In this document: in pieces, positions 34,897 to 44,667 of the stretch
How positions within the stretch are numbered: the stretch's first letter is position 1
Layout of the letters: each line of letters starts with the position of its first letter
Assembly (NCBI RefSeq): GCF_001590685.1
Contig: NZ_CP014616.1
Location: forward strand, 2,107,001 to 2,171,000
Source of the DNA: Sporosarcina psychrophila
GTDB taxonomy: Bacteria > Bacillota > Bacilli > Bacillales_A > Planococcaceae
Reading direction: 5' to 3'
DNA length: 64,000 bases
Position numbers and translations under genes: made by a program
The notes under the pieces: generated by a model
Told to the model about the DNA's origin: nothing
The model's database searches: none
The model's input: the letters and a program-made list of their open reading frames with translations, nothing else

Positions 34897-36987
34897 GTGG
34901 ATATTTCAGCTCGGGAAAAAGTTATCTTGGATGAATTGATCAACAGAAGTGAAGAAGTAACAATTAAAGAGTTATCGGAGAAAATAGCAGTCAGCCCTCG
35001 GACCATTCACCGCGATTTGAATACGATAGAAAAGTTATTGCGTCCATACAACCTTGAACTTATAAGGAAAACTGGGGTTGGCATTCAGATTCTAGGGGAA
35101 GAAACAAATAAGGAAATATTAAAAAAAAAGCTAAACACTTTCTCCTCTCGCGAGTATACATTGGACGAAAGGCGAACAATGATTCTTTGCACATTATATG
35201 AATCAACAGAACCTGTGAAGCTGTTTGCGCTCGCCAATGAACTAGGAGTGGCGATTGCAACGATTAGTTCAGATTTACTAAAGCTAGAAGAACAATTAAA
35301 ACCCTTTCAACTTTTAATAGTGAAAAAAAGAGGGTATGGAATTAAAATAAGCGGATCCGAAAAAGCAAAACGAAGAGCAATGAGTTACGTGATTGCCAAG
35401 ACTTTAAAAGAAGACGAGTTGTTTTCATTTATTAAAGAACGTATCCAGAAGAAGTCTGGGAATCACGAAAGTTCTATATCCAAACGGTTATTACATCTTG
35501 TTGATAGGAAAAAATTACTTGTTATTGAAGATGTCATGCAACAATTAAATCGAGTACTCCCATTTCCAATTACGGACAATGCTTATGTCGGACTCATCGT
35601 TCATTTAACTTTGGCAATTGAACGTATTATGTTAGGTGAAAACATTCAGATGGATACGATATATTTGGAGCAGTTAACAAAGGAACCGGAATACCATATT
35701 GCACACGAAATTATCACTAAATTAGCGACCCGTTTCCAGATTGATATCCCTAATGCTGAGATTGGATATATTACGATGCATCTTCAAGGAGCTAAGCTTC
35801 GTCATAATGAAGGACAATTACTTGAAGCTTCCAATTTGGAAACGTTCATGCAAGCGAAGAAACTGATTCAGTACATGGAAGATGCTACGGGTGAAGATTT
35901 GAAGGATAACGCGCCCCTCTTAGAAGGTCTTGTTACACATTTGAAGCCTGCGATTTATCGAATTCGACAGAATATGGGTATCACCAATCCATTGTTGAAA
36001 AATATTCGTAAAGACTATGAAGAACTGTTTCAACTAGTTAAGGATGCAGTAGGAGAAGTATTTCCAGAATTACGAGTTCCCGATGAAGAGACAGGTTACT
36101 TAGTTATGCACTTCGGATCTGTTTTACTTGGCTTGAGGGGCGAAAAGGACTTAAAAGCCTATATTGTTTGTTCTAGTGGCATTGGAACATCGAAAATGCT
36201 TGTATCGCGACTTCAACGGGTAATACCAGAAATTGCAGAAGTAGTGAATGTATCTCTATTTGAATTGAATGAACTTCAAATCTCAGATAGAGACTTAATT
36301 ATTTCCACTATTTACTTACAAGATTTTACTAAGGAATATATGATCGTCAGTCCGTTTATGACACAAGAAGAAATTAAGCAAGTTCAGCTGTATGCAAGAA
36401 GGCAGATGCTGATAAAAAAACCGGTTGCCTTGTTAAATCGCGTTCGTTCAAGCGTTGATGAAATAATTAACAGAATGAAAAATATCCAATTATACACGGA
36501 AACTGTAGCCGAGTTATTATCGGGTTTTCAGCATTCATCACAAAATGAATATATGTCGATAAAAAAGTGTATACGGGTAGCATGCCATCAATTGGAAAAA
36601 CAAAAAATTATAAAAGATGATGAAATTGTAGCAAATGCTCTATTTGCAAGAGAAGCTCTTGGTGGGATAGGAATACCTGAAACAAAGCTCGCTTTATTTC
36701 ACACCCGTCATGAACAAGTTCTAAAGCCTTCTTTTACGATTCAAACACTCAAAGACCCAATCGTTATGACAGCAATGGACGGAACTGATAGCGAAGTCAA
36801 GCATTTATTACTGTTGTTAGCCCCCCATCAATACCATAAGCAGGGTTTAGAAGTACTGAGTTTCATTAGTGCACTAATTATCGAAAACGAAAAAAGTGTC
36901 GAATTGTTTGAATCCAATCAGGGGACGCTTATCCATTCTTATTTGGCACATAAATTTGAGCAGTTCATAGATGAAAAAATAAATTGA
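34897..36987 (+). CDS. mtlR: Mannitol operon transcriptional activator MtlR
   Basis: A 696-residue PTS-controlled activator. Order: helix-turn-helix repeats (residues 1-180; VTIKELSEKIAVSPRTIHRDLNTIEK), two PRD domains with conserved His (VGLIVHLTLAIER; GYITMHLQGAKLRHNE; HLKPAIYRIR; GYLVMHFGS), a GatB-like EIIB domain with Cys in CSSGIGTSKMLVSRLQ, and a C-terminal EIIA-Mtl-like domain with His in LALFHTRHEQVLKPSF. HPr-His phosphorylation of the PRDs and EIIA/EIIB signals set its activity. The frame opens at ATG 34864, but GTG 34897 has a GTGGGGTG site and gives the family start (VDISAREKVILDEL). Confidence 0.94.
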   Translation: MDISAREKVILDELINRSEEVTIKELSEKIAVSPRTIHRDLNTIEKLLRPYNLELIRKTGVGIQILGEETNKEILKKKLNTFSSREYTLDERRTMILCTLYESTEPVKLFALANELGVAIATISSDLLKLEEQLKPFQLLIVKKRGYGIKISGSEKAKRRAMSYVIAKTLKEDELFSFIKERIQKKSGNHESSISKRLLHLVDRKKLLVIEDVMQQLNRVLPFPITDNAYVGLIVHLTLAIERIMLGENIQMDTIYLEQLTKEPEYHIAHEIITKLATRFQIDIPNAEIGYITMHLQGAKLRHNEGQLLEASNLETFMQAKKLIQYMEDATGEDLKDNAPLLEGLVTHLKPAIYRIRQNMGITNPLLKNIRKDYEELFQLVKDAVGEVFPELRVPDEETGYLVMHFGSVLLGLRGEKDLKAYIVCSSGIGTSKMLVSRLQRVIPEIAEVVNVSLFELNELQISDRDLIISTIYLQDFTKEYMIVSPFMTQEEIKQVQLYARRQMLIKKPVALLNRVRSSVDEIINRMKNIQLYTETVAELLSGFQHSSQNEYMSIKKCIRVACHQLEKQKIIKDDEIVANALFAREALGGIGIPETKLALFHTRHEQVLKPSFTIQTLKDPIVMTAMDGTDSEVKHLLLLLAPHQYHKQGLEVLSFISALIIENEKSVELFESNQGTLIHSYLAHKFEQFIDEKIN

Positions 36988-37004
36988 CTAGAGGAGTTTT
37001 TATA

Positions 37005-37442
37005 ATGACATTACCAATTTTATCAATCGAAAACATTGTGTTGAATCAAGTACTGGCAACAAAAGAAGAAGCAATCCGCTTAACAGGGAAAATCCTTTTT
37101 GACAGAGGCTATGTTCAGTCAAGTTATATAGAAAAAATGCTTCAACGTGAAGAAATGACATCTACGTACATGGGCAATTTTGTAGCCATTCCACATGGTA
37201 CAGACGATGCAAAACAAGAAGTGAAGGAGTCAGGTATTGCGATTATTCAAGTGCCTGGGGGTGTGGATTTCGGAGATGGGAATATCGTGAAATTGATCTT
37301 TGGGATTGCTGGAAAAGGGGATGAGCATTTAGAAATCCTGTCGAATATTGCAATCGTAGTTTCTGATGAAGAAAATGTAGAAGCAATTGTGTATGCATCA
37401 TCTAAAGATGAAGTCTTATCCTTCTTTGAAGGAGTGAACTAA
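37005..37442 (+). CDS. mtlF: Mannitol-specific PTS EIIA component
   Basis: A 145-residue cytoplasmic EIIA that passes phosphate from HPr to the EIIB domain of MtlA. The active His is in FVAIPHGTDDAKQEV (about residue 63), followed by the SGIAIIQVPGGVDFG strand. It starts at ATG 37005 behind GAGGAG, 17 bases after mtlR stops; the upstream TTG is not needed. The gene order mtlA-mtlR-mtlF-mtlD is known from Geobacillus. Confidence 0.95.
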   Translation: MTLPILSIENIVLNQVLATKEEAIRLTGKILFDRGYVQSSYIEKMLQREEMTSTYMGNFVAIPHGTDDAKQEVKESGIAIIQVPGGVDFGDGNIVKLIFGIAGKGDEHLEILSNIAIVVSDEENVEAIVYASSKDEVLSFFEGVN

Positions 37443-37443
37443 C

Positions 37444-38598
37444 ATGATCGCTGTTCATTTTGGCGCTGGAAATATAGGAAGAGGTTTCATTGGAAACTTA
37501 TTGTATCAATCCGGATTTGAAACATGCTTTGTAGATGTGAACAGCGAGCTTGTTAATTTGATAAACGAAAAAAAACAATACCGTGTTGAACTTGCAAATG
37601 AAGCTCACGAAGGACTACTTGTGAAAAATGTTCGGGCTATTAATAGTGCGACGAATCCGGAATTAGTAATCGAAACAATTGCCAAAGCCGATCTTGTAAC
37701 AGCGGCGGTTGGGCCGAATGTATTGCCCTTTATCGCGGGATTACTTGCTGATGGACTTAAGGAGCGTCTCATTCAAACGGGACAACCGTTAACAATCATC
37801 GCTTGTGAAAATATGATTGGTGGAAGTGCTTTTCTTAAAGAAAAAGTATATGAAAAGTTAACTGAAGACGAAAAATCCCAATTCGATAACTGTTTTAGCT
37901 TTCCGAATGCAGCGGTAGATCGGATTGTCCCGAACCAGATAAATGAAGACAAGACAGCGGTTCAAGTGGAGCCATTTTATGAATGGGTAGTTGAGGAATC
38001 GGAGATCATTGGTGAAAATCCGCCTGTTAAAGGCATTACATTCGTTAAAGATTTGGAACCATACATTGAAAGGAAATTATATACGGTGAATACAGGCCAT
38101 GCTGCCGTTGCTTACTTTGGTTATTTGGCAGGTATCAGGAGAATGGACGAAGCGCTTGCGAGTGAAGAAATCAAGACTATGACTGAGAATGTCTTGCAAG
38201 AAACCGGTAAATTACTCATTGCTAAATATCAATTTAATGAGCAAGAGCATGGCGATTATATACAAAAAATTATGGGGCGGTTTGCAAATCCCTTTATATC
38301 TGATGATGTAACACGAGTGGGTCGCTCACCTTTACGTAAACTCAAATTCAATGATCGGCTGGTTGGCCCGGCAACTCAATACGTGGAGTTGTTTGACGAG
38401 ACACCGACTTTCTTGGCGATGGGAATTGCAGCAGCATTGCGTTATGATTATTTGGAAGATCCCGAAGCAAAGCTCATTCAAGAAACAATTCAACGACAAG
38501 GTGTTCGTCATGCAATTGAAGCATTTACTGGATTGAAGGCTGGAACAGCTCTATTTACAGCGATTGAAGAGGGATATCAAAAACTTGAAGGAAATTAA
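37444..38598 (+). CDS. mtlD: Mannitol-1-phosphate 5-dehydrogenase
   Basis: A 384-residue NAD-dependent long-chain polyol dehydrogenase that oxidises mannitol 1-phosphate to fructose 6-phosphate. It begins MIAVHFGAGNIGRGFIG (NAD loop), has ACENMIGGSAFLKE and FPNAAVDRIVPNQ. The catalytic region is KLYTVNTGHAAVAYFGYLAG (the Lys and His of the family, about residues 213-232). It starts one base after mtlF and ends the operon at a strong terminator. Confidence 0.96.
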   Translation: MIAVHFGAGNIGRGFIGNLLYQSGFETCFVDVNSELVNLINEKKQYRVELANEAHEGLLVKNVRAINSATNPELVIETIAKADLVTAAVGPNVLPFIAGLLADGLKERLIQTGQPLTIIACENMIGGSAFLKEKVYEKLTEDEKSQFDNCFSFPNAAVDRIVPNQINEDKTAVQVEPFYEWVVEESEIIGENPPVKGITFVKDLEPYIERKLYTVNTGHAAVAYFGYLAGIRRMDEALASEEIKTMTENVLQETGKLLIAKYQFNEQEHGDYIQKIMGRFANPFISDDVTRVGRSPLRKLKFNDRLVGPATQYVELFDETPTFLAMGIAAALRYDYLEDPEAKLIQETIQRQGVRHAIEAFTGLKAGTALFTAIEEGYQKLEGN

Positions 38599-38651
38599 AT
38601 TGCAGTAATGACATAATTGAATGACGGCCGAAAGTATGAGAAGTTGTCATC

Positions 38652-38700
38652 TATATAAAAAGAAGCTCATTTGCATGCAGATGAGCTTCTTTTTATATAA
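38652..38700. terminator. Terminator after the mtl operon
   Basis: TATAAAAAGAAGCTCAT pairs with ATGAGCTTCTTTTTATA around a short loop; a perfect, symmetric hairpin. Confidence 0.92.
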
Positions 38701-38816
38701 GAAAAAATGAAGTTATAATTAATCTTGTTTTGTCAGGTAGAGATGGATTAGCTGCTTAAGCATTTAGAATTTGAGGTGGCTATCCATGTTATCGAGATTA
38801 CTTGTGGCAGTGATAA

Positions 38817-40103
38817 TCATCCACTTACAACTTTTTCTAAGGGCTTAAGTGCGCGTTTTTCGCCTTCCACTTGAACTTTTCTAATATCAACTCTGATTAA
38901 TATGGAAATAACGAATGCAACTACAAACAAACCAGCGAAATAGAGCAAGCTGCTTTCGTAACTACCCGTCATATCTTTCATCCATGCAGCGAACATAGGC
39001 CCAGCAAGACCAGCTGCCGACCAAGCAGTTAGTATATAACCGTGGATTGCACCAAGCTGTTTCGTTCCGAAAATGTCGGCAATGTATGCGGGAATGGATG
39101 CGAAACCACCGCCATAGCATGTGTAAATGACTGCGAGCATAATTTGAAATAGCAGTGCATTTGTTGTGAAAGGCAATAGTGCAAACAAAAAGATTTGGAT
39201 TACAAAAAATGTGGTATATGTGTTTTGTCTACCTATATAATCAGAAGTAGCCGCCCAGCCAAGTCTGCCGGCTCCATTAAAGATACCGAGGACCCCGACG
39301 AGTGCTGCAGCCTGTATAGTTGTCATACCGATACTGTCAATTGCGAGTGGTTTTGCGGCTGATAATATACCAATGCCACATGTGACATTAATAAAGAGCA
39401 TTAGCCATAAATAGTAAAAACGTTTGGTTTTCACTGCTTCATTCGCTGTCAATTGTGCCAAGTCTCTCTTTTGTTCGATTTTTCCTGCTTTAACTTTTTC
39501 AATAAATCCAGCGGGTGCCCAGCCTTCTTCAGGCTTTTCAAGATATAAAGAGGATAAAATCATAACTAAAAAGTAAGAAACACCCAAAATAAAGAATGTG
39601 TTTTTTAGCCCAACAGAAGTAATAAGCGCTTCCATAATTGGGCTACTAATAGCTGCAGCAAAACCGAATCCCATAATGGCAAGACCGGTCGCAAGTCCAC
39701 GGCGGTCAGGGAACCATTTTACAAGAGTGGAAACTGGCGCAATGTAACCAACGCCAAGCCCAATCCCACCCAGTACCCCATAAAATAAATATAGTAATGG
39801 AAGCGAGGAAGCGCTTACAGCAAACCCGGAACCAATTACACCCGAGCCAAAACAAATAGCTGCCATGATTCCCGCTTTCCTTGGCCCATATTTCTCCACG
39901 AAGTGACCAAGAAATGCTGCAGACAGCCCCAAAAATAGAATGGCGATACTGAATGTGAGTTGTACTTGACTTGTGGACCAACCAAACTGATCGATTAATG
40001 GATTTGTAAAATTGCTCCAAGCATATACGGAGCCGATAGAAATATGAATACCAACTGCGGATGCGGCAATCAACCACCTGTTCTTCGTTTTATTCCCCTT
40101 CAA
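38817..40103 (-). CDS. OFA-family MFS transporter (oxalate/formate antiporter-like)
   Basis: A 428-residue major facilitator with about twelve helices. The opening NRWLIAASAVGIHISIGSVYAWSNFTNPLI and the later GVLGGIGLGVGYIAPVSTLVKWFPDRRGLATGLAIMGFG are typical of the oxalate:formate antiporter family. The frame runs up to 40280, but TTG 40103 is preceded by AAAGGGGGAAAAGG and gives the normal family N-terminus. It is downstream of fdhD on the same strand and next to a formate dehydrogenase, so formate or a related carboxylate is the likely cargo; many OFA members carry other anions. Confidence 0.88.
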   Translation of the reverse strand: MKGNKTKNRWLIAASAVGIHISIGSVYAWSNFTNPLIDQFGWSTSQVQLTFSIAILFLGLSAAFLGHFVEKYGPRKAGIMAAICFGSGVIGSGFAVSASSLPLLYLFYGVLGGIGLGVGYIAPVSTLVKWFPDRRGLATGLAIMGFGFAAAISSPIMEALITSVGLKNTFFILGVSYFLVMILSSLYLEKPEEGWAPAGFIEKVKAGKIEQKRDLAQLTANEAVKTKRFYYLWLMLFINVTCGIGILSAAKPLAIDSIGMTTIQAAALVGVLGIFNGAGRLGWAATSDYIGRQNTYTTFFVIQIFLFALLPFTTNALLFQIMLAVIYTCYGGGFASIPAYIADIFGTKQLGAIHGYILTAWSAAGLAGPMFAAWMKDMTGSYESSLLYFAGLFVVAFVISILIRVDIRKVQVEGEKRALKPLEKVVSG

Positions 40104-40289
40104 ACCTTTTCCCCCTTTATGAAAATATGAAATTAAACAGATATAAACCTGTAATCCCCAAAGGTAATTTCGAGCAGCTGAGCCCCTATATTTAAATAGC
40201 CTTTTATTTACATGAAAGATGTATAATGTGTTAATGTTAGACATTTCAGTCATCTTAGCATTCATTGCCAATTTTGTCACGAATGTTTT

Positions 40290-41105
40290 TTAGTGTTGAA
40301 AAATATTGTTGTTTTCTTCGATAATGATCCGATCCGGGTGAGTGTACAGATTGAATGAATTTTGCCGTATAAATCCGACTGTAGTAATTCCGAGTTCTTC
40401 TGCGAGTGTCAATGCCAATTCAGTAGGGGCTGATTTTGAAAGTATAATTTCACAGCCGATTTTTGCCACTTTCAATAAAATCTCCGATGAGATACGGCCA
40501 CTAAACACAATTATTTTGTCTTTTACTGAAATAGTATTTCTTAAACAATGACCGTAAATTTTATCTAAAGCATTATGTCTGCCAATATCCATCCTTGACA
40601 GCACAATGCCAGTAGGATCACAGAGTGCTGCATTATGGACACCTCCAGTTTTATGAAACATGTCTGCTGATTGATCCATTTGCTCCATCAGAAAAAAGCA
40701 ATCTTCCGGGGTAAGCGTTACATGGGTTCCTGTCATTCTTTTCACTGTTAATGCATCGTTAGCAAACACAAAACCTTGTCGGCTCATGCCGCAACAGGAG
40801 GTGATGTAGCGTTTGTTCAGCAATTTTTCGTAAAAAGGATACATCTTGTCCGTTTTGATATGGACAATACCCAATTCTTCCTGTAGAGAAATGTCTTTGA
40901 TATCTTCATACTTTGGGATGACACCTTCAGATGCCAAAAAACCGACCGCCATGTCTTCGATGTACTCAGGCGAGCAAACGATTGTTGCAAATTCTTGGTC
41001 ATTGATTTTGATAGTGACGGGGTGTTCGACTACAATTTGGTCTTCCTTTTTCGAGAAATATCCGTTTGAGTATCGAAAAACAGTCCGTTTCTTATCTTGT
41101 TCCAT
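40290..41105 (-). CDS. fdhD: Formate dehydrogenase accessory sulfurtransferase
   Basis: A 271-residue FdhD that transfers sulfur to the molybdenum cofactor of formate dehydrogenase. Visible family blocks are VEHPVTIKINDQEFATIVCSPEYIEDMAVGFLASEG (about 25-60), the essential cysteine loop YITSCCGMSRQG (about 101-112), and TGGVHNAALC...DIGRHNALDKIYG (about 154-188). The cysteine loop has adjacent Cys residues rather than the CxxC of E. coli. It begins one base after the DUF2294 gene stop. It presumably serves FdhA on the opposite strand. Confidence 0.93.
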   Translation of the reverse strand: MEQDKKRTVFRYSNGYFSKKEDQIVVEHPVTIKINDQEFATIVCSPEYIEDMAVGFLASEGVIPKYEDIKDISLQEELGIVHIKTDKMYPFYEKLLNKRYITSCCGMSRQGFVFANDALTVKRMTGTHVTLTPEDCFFLMEQMDQSADMFHKTGGVHNAALCDPTGIVLSRMDIGRHNALDKIYGHCLRNTISVKDKIIVFSGRISSEILLKVAKIGCEIILSKSAPTELALTLAEELGITTVGFIRQNSFNLYTHPDRIIIEENNNIFQH

Positions 41106-41465
41106 CTACTTTCCCCCCTTGTGTTCAATTTGCCGGTCGAAAAGAAATACGGAAATTGCAATGTCCTCTTCCAATTTGATGTCCGAGAAAAGGTGGACAA
41201 ATTTAGCCCCGACGAGTTCTTCCATGCCATCGGGTGGTGCTTTTTGATAGACATCTTGAATCATTCTAGTTCTTGCAGCATGGATCATTTCTTTTCCTTC
41301 TGGTGTACTGGCAATAAATTTTTCAGTTGGAGTCAAGTTCCCGTAGAGTGTTGAAATAATCATATTATCAACAAAAACCGTGTGGATTCTTTCAGGTCCC
41401 TTCCCGAATAAGTCTTTGCGTAGCTTTCTGATAATATCATTAAAATCATGTATTCTTTTTAACAT
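41106..41465 (-). CDS. DUF2294 protein (YrhF-like)
   Basis: A 119-residue DUF2294 protein (IRKLRKDLFGKGPERIHTVFVDNMIISTLYGNLTPTEKF is the conserved block). It has no known activity but is a constant neighbour of Bacillus formate dehydrogenase genes. The ATG at 41465 follows GGAGGAAT; the upstream in-frame ATG lacks a site. Its stop abuts fdhD, and the three genes DUF2294-fdhD-OFA form one leftward unit divergent from fdhA. Confidence 0.88.
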   Translation of the reverse strand: MLKRIHDFNDIIRKLRKDLFGKGPERIHTVFVDNMIISTLYGNLTPTEKFIASTPEGKEMIHAARTRMIQDVYQKAPPDGMEELVGAKFVHLFSDIKLEEDIAISVFLFDRQIEHKGGK

Positions 41466-41570
41466 GTATTTATTCCTCCTCCGTGGTAAAAGAAAATAGT
41501 TCAAAAGCTGAAAAATAGATTGTTTATTCTTTCAACTTAAAATATACTAGTGTCTAAGAGGTGTTACAGT

Positions 41571-41600
41571 ATGAACTGCTGTGGCATTATCGAACGTTAA
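41571..41600 (+). other. Possible nine-codon leader peptide before fdhA
   Basis: GAGGTG is followed by ATGAACTGCTGTGGCATTAT..., encoding MNCCGIIER and a stop, 125 bases before the fdhA start. Two adjacent Cys codons in a tiny translated frame upstream of a sulfur-rich enzyme suggest a cysteine-sensing leader. It could equally be chance. Confidence 0.3.
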
Positions 41601-41724
41601 ATAGAAATATGGATTGGTAGTTTAACATGTCCTGTTAGAAGACTATTCCACTATGAAAGTGCACTTGTCAAGTCGGTGTATTTTTTCATGGTGGTTTTTT
41701 ATTTATAAAAAAGGAGGCGCATAC

Positions 41725-44661
41725 ATGCCAATCAAGATTAACGGTTCCAATTATGACTTCGTGGAAGGCAAGACGATCCTTGAGGTGATTAATCAGTATC
41801 AAATTGATCATCCGCAAATATGTTACTTACCTGAAGTGGACCCAATTGAGACATGTGATACGTGTATCTTGGAAGTAGATGGCCGTCTAATGCGTGCTTG
41901 TTCAACAAAAGCTGTCTCTGGAATGAGCGTAGAGCTGGCTTCAACTCGTGCTAAAGAAGCCCAGACGGAGGCAATGGATCGAATTCTAGAAAATCACCTT
42001 TTGTATTGTACAGTGTGTGACAACAATAATGGCAACTGTAAAATACATAATACGGTGGATATGATGGAAATCGAACATCAAAAATATCCATATGAACCAA
42101 AATGCACACAGGAAAGTGTTGATTTTACACACCCATTTTACCGTTACGACCCAAATCAGTGCATTGCTTGCGGCCAGTGTGTTGAAGTATGCCAAAATCT
42201 ACAGGTAAATGAAACCTTATCGATTGATTGGGAGAGGGACCGTCCAATTGTTCTGTGGGATGGGGGCGCGAAAATTAATGACTCATCTTGTGTAGGCTGC
42301 GGCCACTGTGTTACCGTATGCCCATGCAATGCACTAATGGAAAAATCAATGCTTGGTGAAGCCGGATTCATGACCGGGCTAAAAGAGGAAATTCTGACGC
42401 CGATGATTGAACTTGTCAAAGATGTTGAGCCCGGGTATAGCGGCATTATGGCCGTATCAGATGTTGAATCGGCGATGCGCGATACGAGGACGAAGAAAAC
42501 GAAAACAGTATGTACATTCTGCGGTGTTGGGTGCTCATTTGAAGTGTGGACGAAAGATAGAAAAATTTTGAAAATCCAGCCCGTTTCAGATGCCCCAGTC
42601 AACGCGATTTCGACATGTATAAAAGGGAAATTCGGGTGGGATTTCGTCAACAGCGAGGAACGAATTACGACACCACTTATCCGAAAAGGCGATTCTTTTG
42701 TTGAAGCTACGTGGGAAGAAGCGCTTGACCTTGTTGCTTTGAAACTAGGTACAATAAAAAAAGAGTATGGAAAAGAAGCTGTTGGCATCATTTCATCTTC
42801 GAAGATTACAAATGAGGAAAACTATGTGATTCAAAAATTAGCACGTCAAGTATTTGAAACAAATAACGTTGATAACTGCTCACGCTATTGTCAGTCACCA
42901 GCGACAGACGGTCTATTCCGTACAGTAGGGATGGGCGGAGACGCTGGAACTATTAAAGACATAGCGAAGGCTGGTCTTGTCATTATTGTCGGGGCTAACC
43001 CAGCTGAAGGACATCCAGTTCTGGCCACTCGTGTGAAGCGTGCACATAAGCTGCACGGACAAAAATTGATTGTCGCCGATTTGCGAAAAAATGAAATGGC
43101 TGACCGCTCTGATATCTTTATAAGTCCGAAGCAGGGAACTGATCAAGTATGGCTCATGGCAGTGACAAAGTACATGATTGATAAAGGATGGCATGATCAG
43201 TCGTTTATTGATGAAAATGTCCATTACTTGGGTGAATTCAAAGAAGTTCTTGAGAAATATACACTCGACTATGCTGAAACAGTATGTGGTGTATCAAGGG
43301 ATATGCTAATCAAGACAGCGGAAATGATTCGTGATGCAGACGGTACTTGTATTCTTTGGGGAATGGGTGTCACACAAAATACTGGTGGATCGGATACTTC
43401 CGCCGCAATCTCCAATTTGTTACTTGCGACAGGTAATTATCGACGTCCTGGTGCTGGGGCTTATCCGCTACGTGGACATAATAACGTACAGGGTGCATGT
43501 GATATGGGATCGCTACCAGGATGGCTACCAGGCTATCAACACGTCACTGATGATAAAGCACGTCAAAAGTTCGAAAAGGCATACGGCGTGAAAATCCATG
43601 ATAAGCCCGGACTTGATAATATTCAGATGCTCCATTCCGTCGATGCTGGAATCATGAAAGCCATGTATATAGTTGGTGAAGATATGGCGCTCGTCGATTC
43701 TAATGCGAACTATGTACACGATGTCATGTCTAAGCTAGACTTTCTCGTCGTGCAGGATATTTTCTTCTCAAGGACTGCGCAATATGCAGATGTCATTTTA
43801 CCGGCGGTTCCATCACTTGAAAAAGACGGAACATTTACAAATACGGAAAGACGTGTGCAGCGTTTATACAAAGCACTTCCGGAATTGGGAGACGCACGGG
43901 CGGACTGGTGGATTGTACAGGAAATCGCTAACCTTCTCGGTGCAGAATGGAACTACAGTCATCCGAGTGAGATTTTTGCGGAAATGGCTAGCCTTTCACC
44001 GTTATTTAGTCAAGCTGATTATAGCGTAATGGAAGATTGGAACAGCTTCTTATGGGGTAGTTTGGATGGTGAAAGTACACCGCTGTTGTATGTGGACGGA
44101 TTTAATTTCCCTGATAAAAAGGCGCGTTTTGCTCTGTCTGACTGGGTGGAACCTGTAGAGTTTCCCTTAGAATATGATCTCCACATCAATAACGGGCGTT
44201 TGCTAGAACATTTCCACGAAGGCAATATGACGAATAAATCGGATGGAATTCAGAAGAAAGTGCCGGAGGTTTTCGTTGAAGTTTCACCGGAACTTGCGAA
44301 AGAGCGTGGTGTGTTAAGCGGTTCCCTTGTACGCTTGATTTCGCCATATGGCGCATTAAAATTACCAGCACTCGTAACGGACCGTGTAAAGAAAAATGAA
44401 TTGTTCTTGCCGATGAACTCAGTTGAAAAAGAATCAGCCATTAATTTCCTAACCGGTCCTGCAGTCGATCAGCGCACGAATACACCAGCGTATAAACAGA
44501 CGATGGTACGAATGGAAGTACTTCGAAAAGAAGGCGAAAACCCGTTGCCTAAGTCGAACCATCGTAATAAAGAGCGTCACCCACAAAATGGTGTTGAAGT
44601 GGAGCGGAAATGGGCTCGTCCAGGATATATACAATTAACTGAAGCTAAGAAAGAAAGGTGA
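41725..44661 (+). CDS. fdhA: Formate dehydrogenase alpha subunit (NAD-type, Cys form)
   Basis: A 978-residue molybdo-/tungstopterin enzyme that oxidises formate to CO2. Order: 2Fe-2S domain (about 1-78; CDTCILEVDGRLMRACST), His/Cys cluster (HLLYCTVCDNNNGNCKIH), two 4Fe-4S motifs (CIACGQCVEVCQN, CVGCGHCVTVCPCNA), the 4Fe-4S CTFCGVGCSFEVW opening the pterin part (about 257), and pterin domains to the end. In the metal-ligand position DNCSRYCQSPATDG has Cys (about residue 389), not selenocysteine. It resembles YrhE/YjgC of B. subtilis. ATG 41725 is behind AAGGAGG; the longer frame from 41653 is not needed. DUF1641 follows. Confidence 0.96.
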   Translation: MPIKINGSNYDFVEGKTILEVINQYQIDHPQICYLPEVDPIETCDTCILEVDGRLMRACSTKAVSGMSVELASTRAKEAQTEAMDRILENHLLYCTVCDNNNGNCKIHNTVDMMEIEHQKYPYEPKCTQESVDFTHPFYRYDPNQCIACGQCVEVCQNLQVNETLSIDWERDRPIVLWDGGAKINDSSCVGCGHCVTVCPCNALMEKSMLGEAGFMTGLKEEILTPMIELVKDVEPGYSGIMAVSDVESAMRDTRTKKTKTVCTFCGVGCSFEVWTKDRKILKIQPVSDAPVNAISTCIKGKFGWDFVNSEERITTPLIRKGDSFVEATWEEALDLVALKLGTIKKEYGKEAVGIISSSKITNEENYVIQKLARQVFETNNVDNCSRYCQSPATDGLFRTVGMGGDAGTIKDIAKAGLVIIVGANPAEGHPVLATRVKRAHKLHGQKLIVADLRKNEMADRSDIFISPKQGTDQVWLMAVTKYMIDKGWHDQSFIDENVHYLGEFKEVLEKYTLDYAETVCGVSRDMLIKTAEMIRDADGTCILWGMGVTQNTGGSDTSAAISNLLLATGNYRRPGAGAYPLRGHNNVQGACDMGSLPGWLPGYQHVTDDKARQKFEKAYGVKIHDKPGLDNIQMLHSVDAGIMKAMYIVGEDMALVDSNANYVHDVMSKLDFLVVQDIFFSRTAQYADVILPAVPSLEKDGTFTNTERRVQRLYKALPELGDARADWWIVQEIANLLGAEWNYSHPSEIFAEMASLSPLFSQADYSVMEDWNSFLWGSLDGESTPLLYVDGFNFPDKKARFALSDWVEPVEFPLEYDLHINNGRLLEHFHEGNMTNKSDGIQKKVPEVFVEVSPELAKERGVLSGSLVRLISPYGALKLPALVTDRVKKNELFLPMNSVEKESAINFLTGPAVDQRTNTPAYKQTMVRMEVLRKEGENPLPKSNHRNKERHPQNGVEVERKWARPGYIQLTEAKKER

Positions 44662-44667
44662 TATACG

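Noticed and set aside
41466..41724. A molybdenum cofactor riboswitch upstream of fdhA
   Set aside because: The 259-bp gap shows none of the expected long stems or a terminator; only a tiny ORF was seen.
42156..42791. 211-codon minus-strand frame inside fdhA
   Set aside because: Antisense shadow of the formate dehydrogenase gene, no domain and no start signals.
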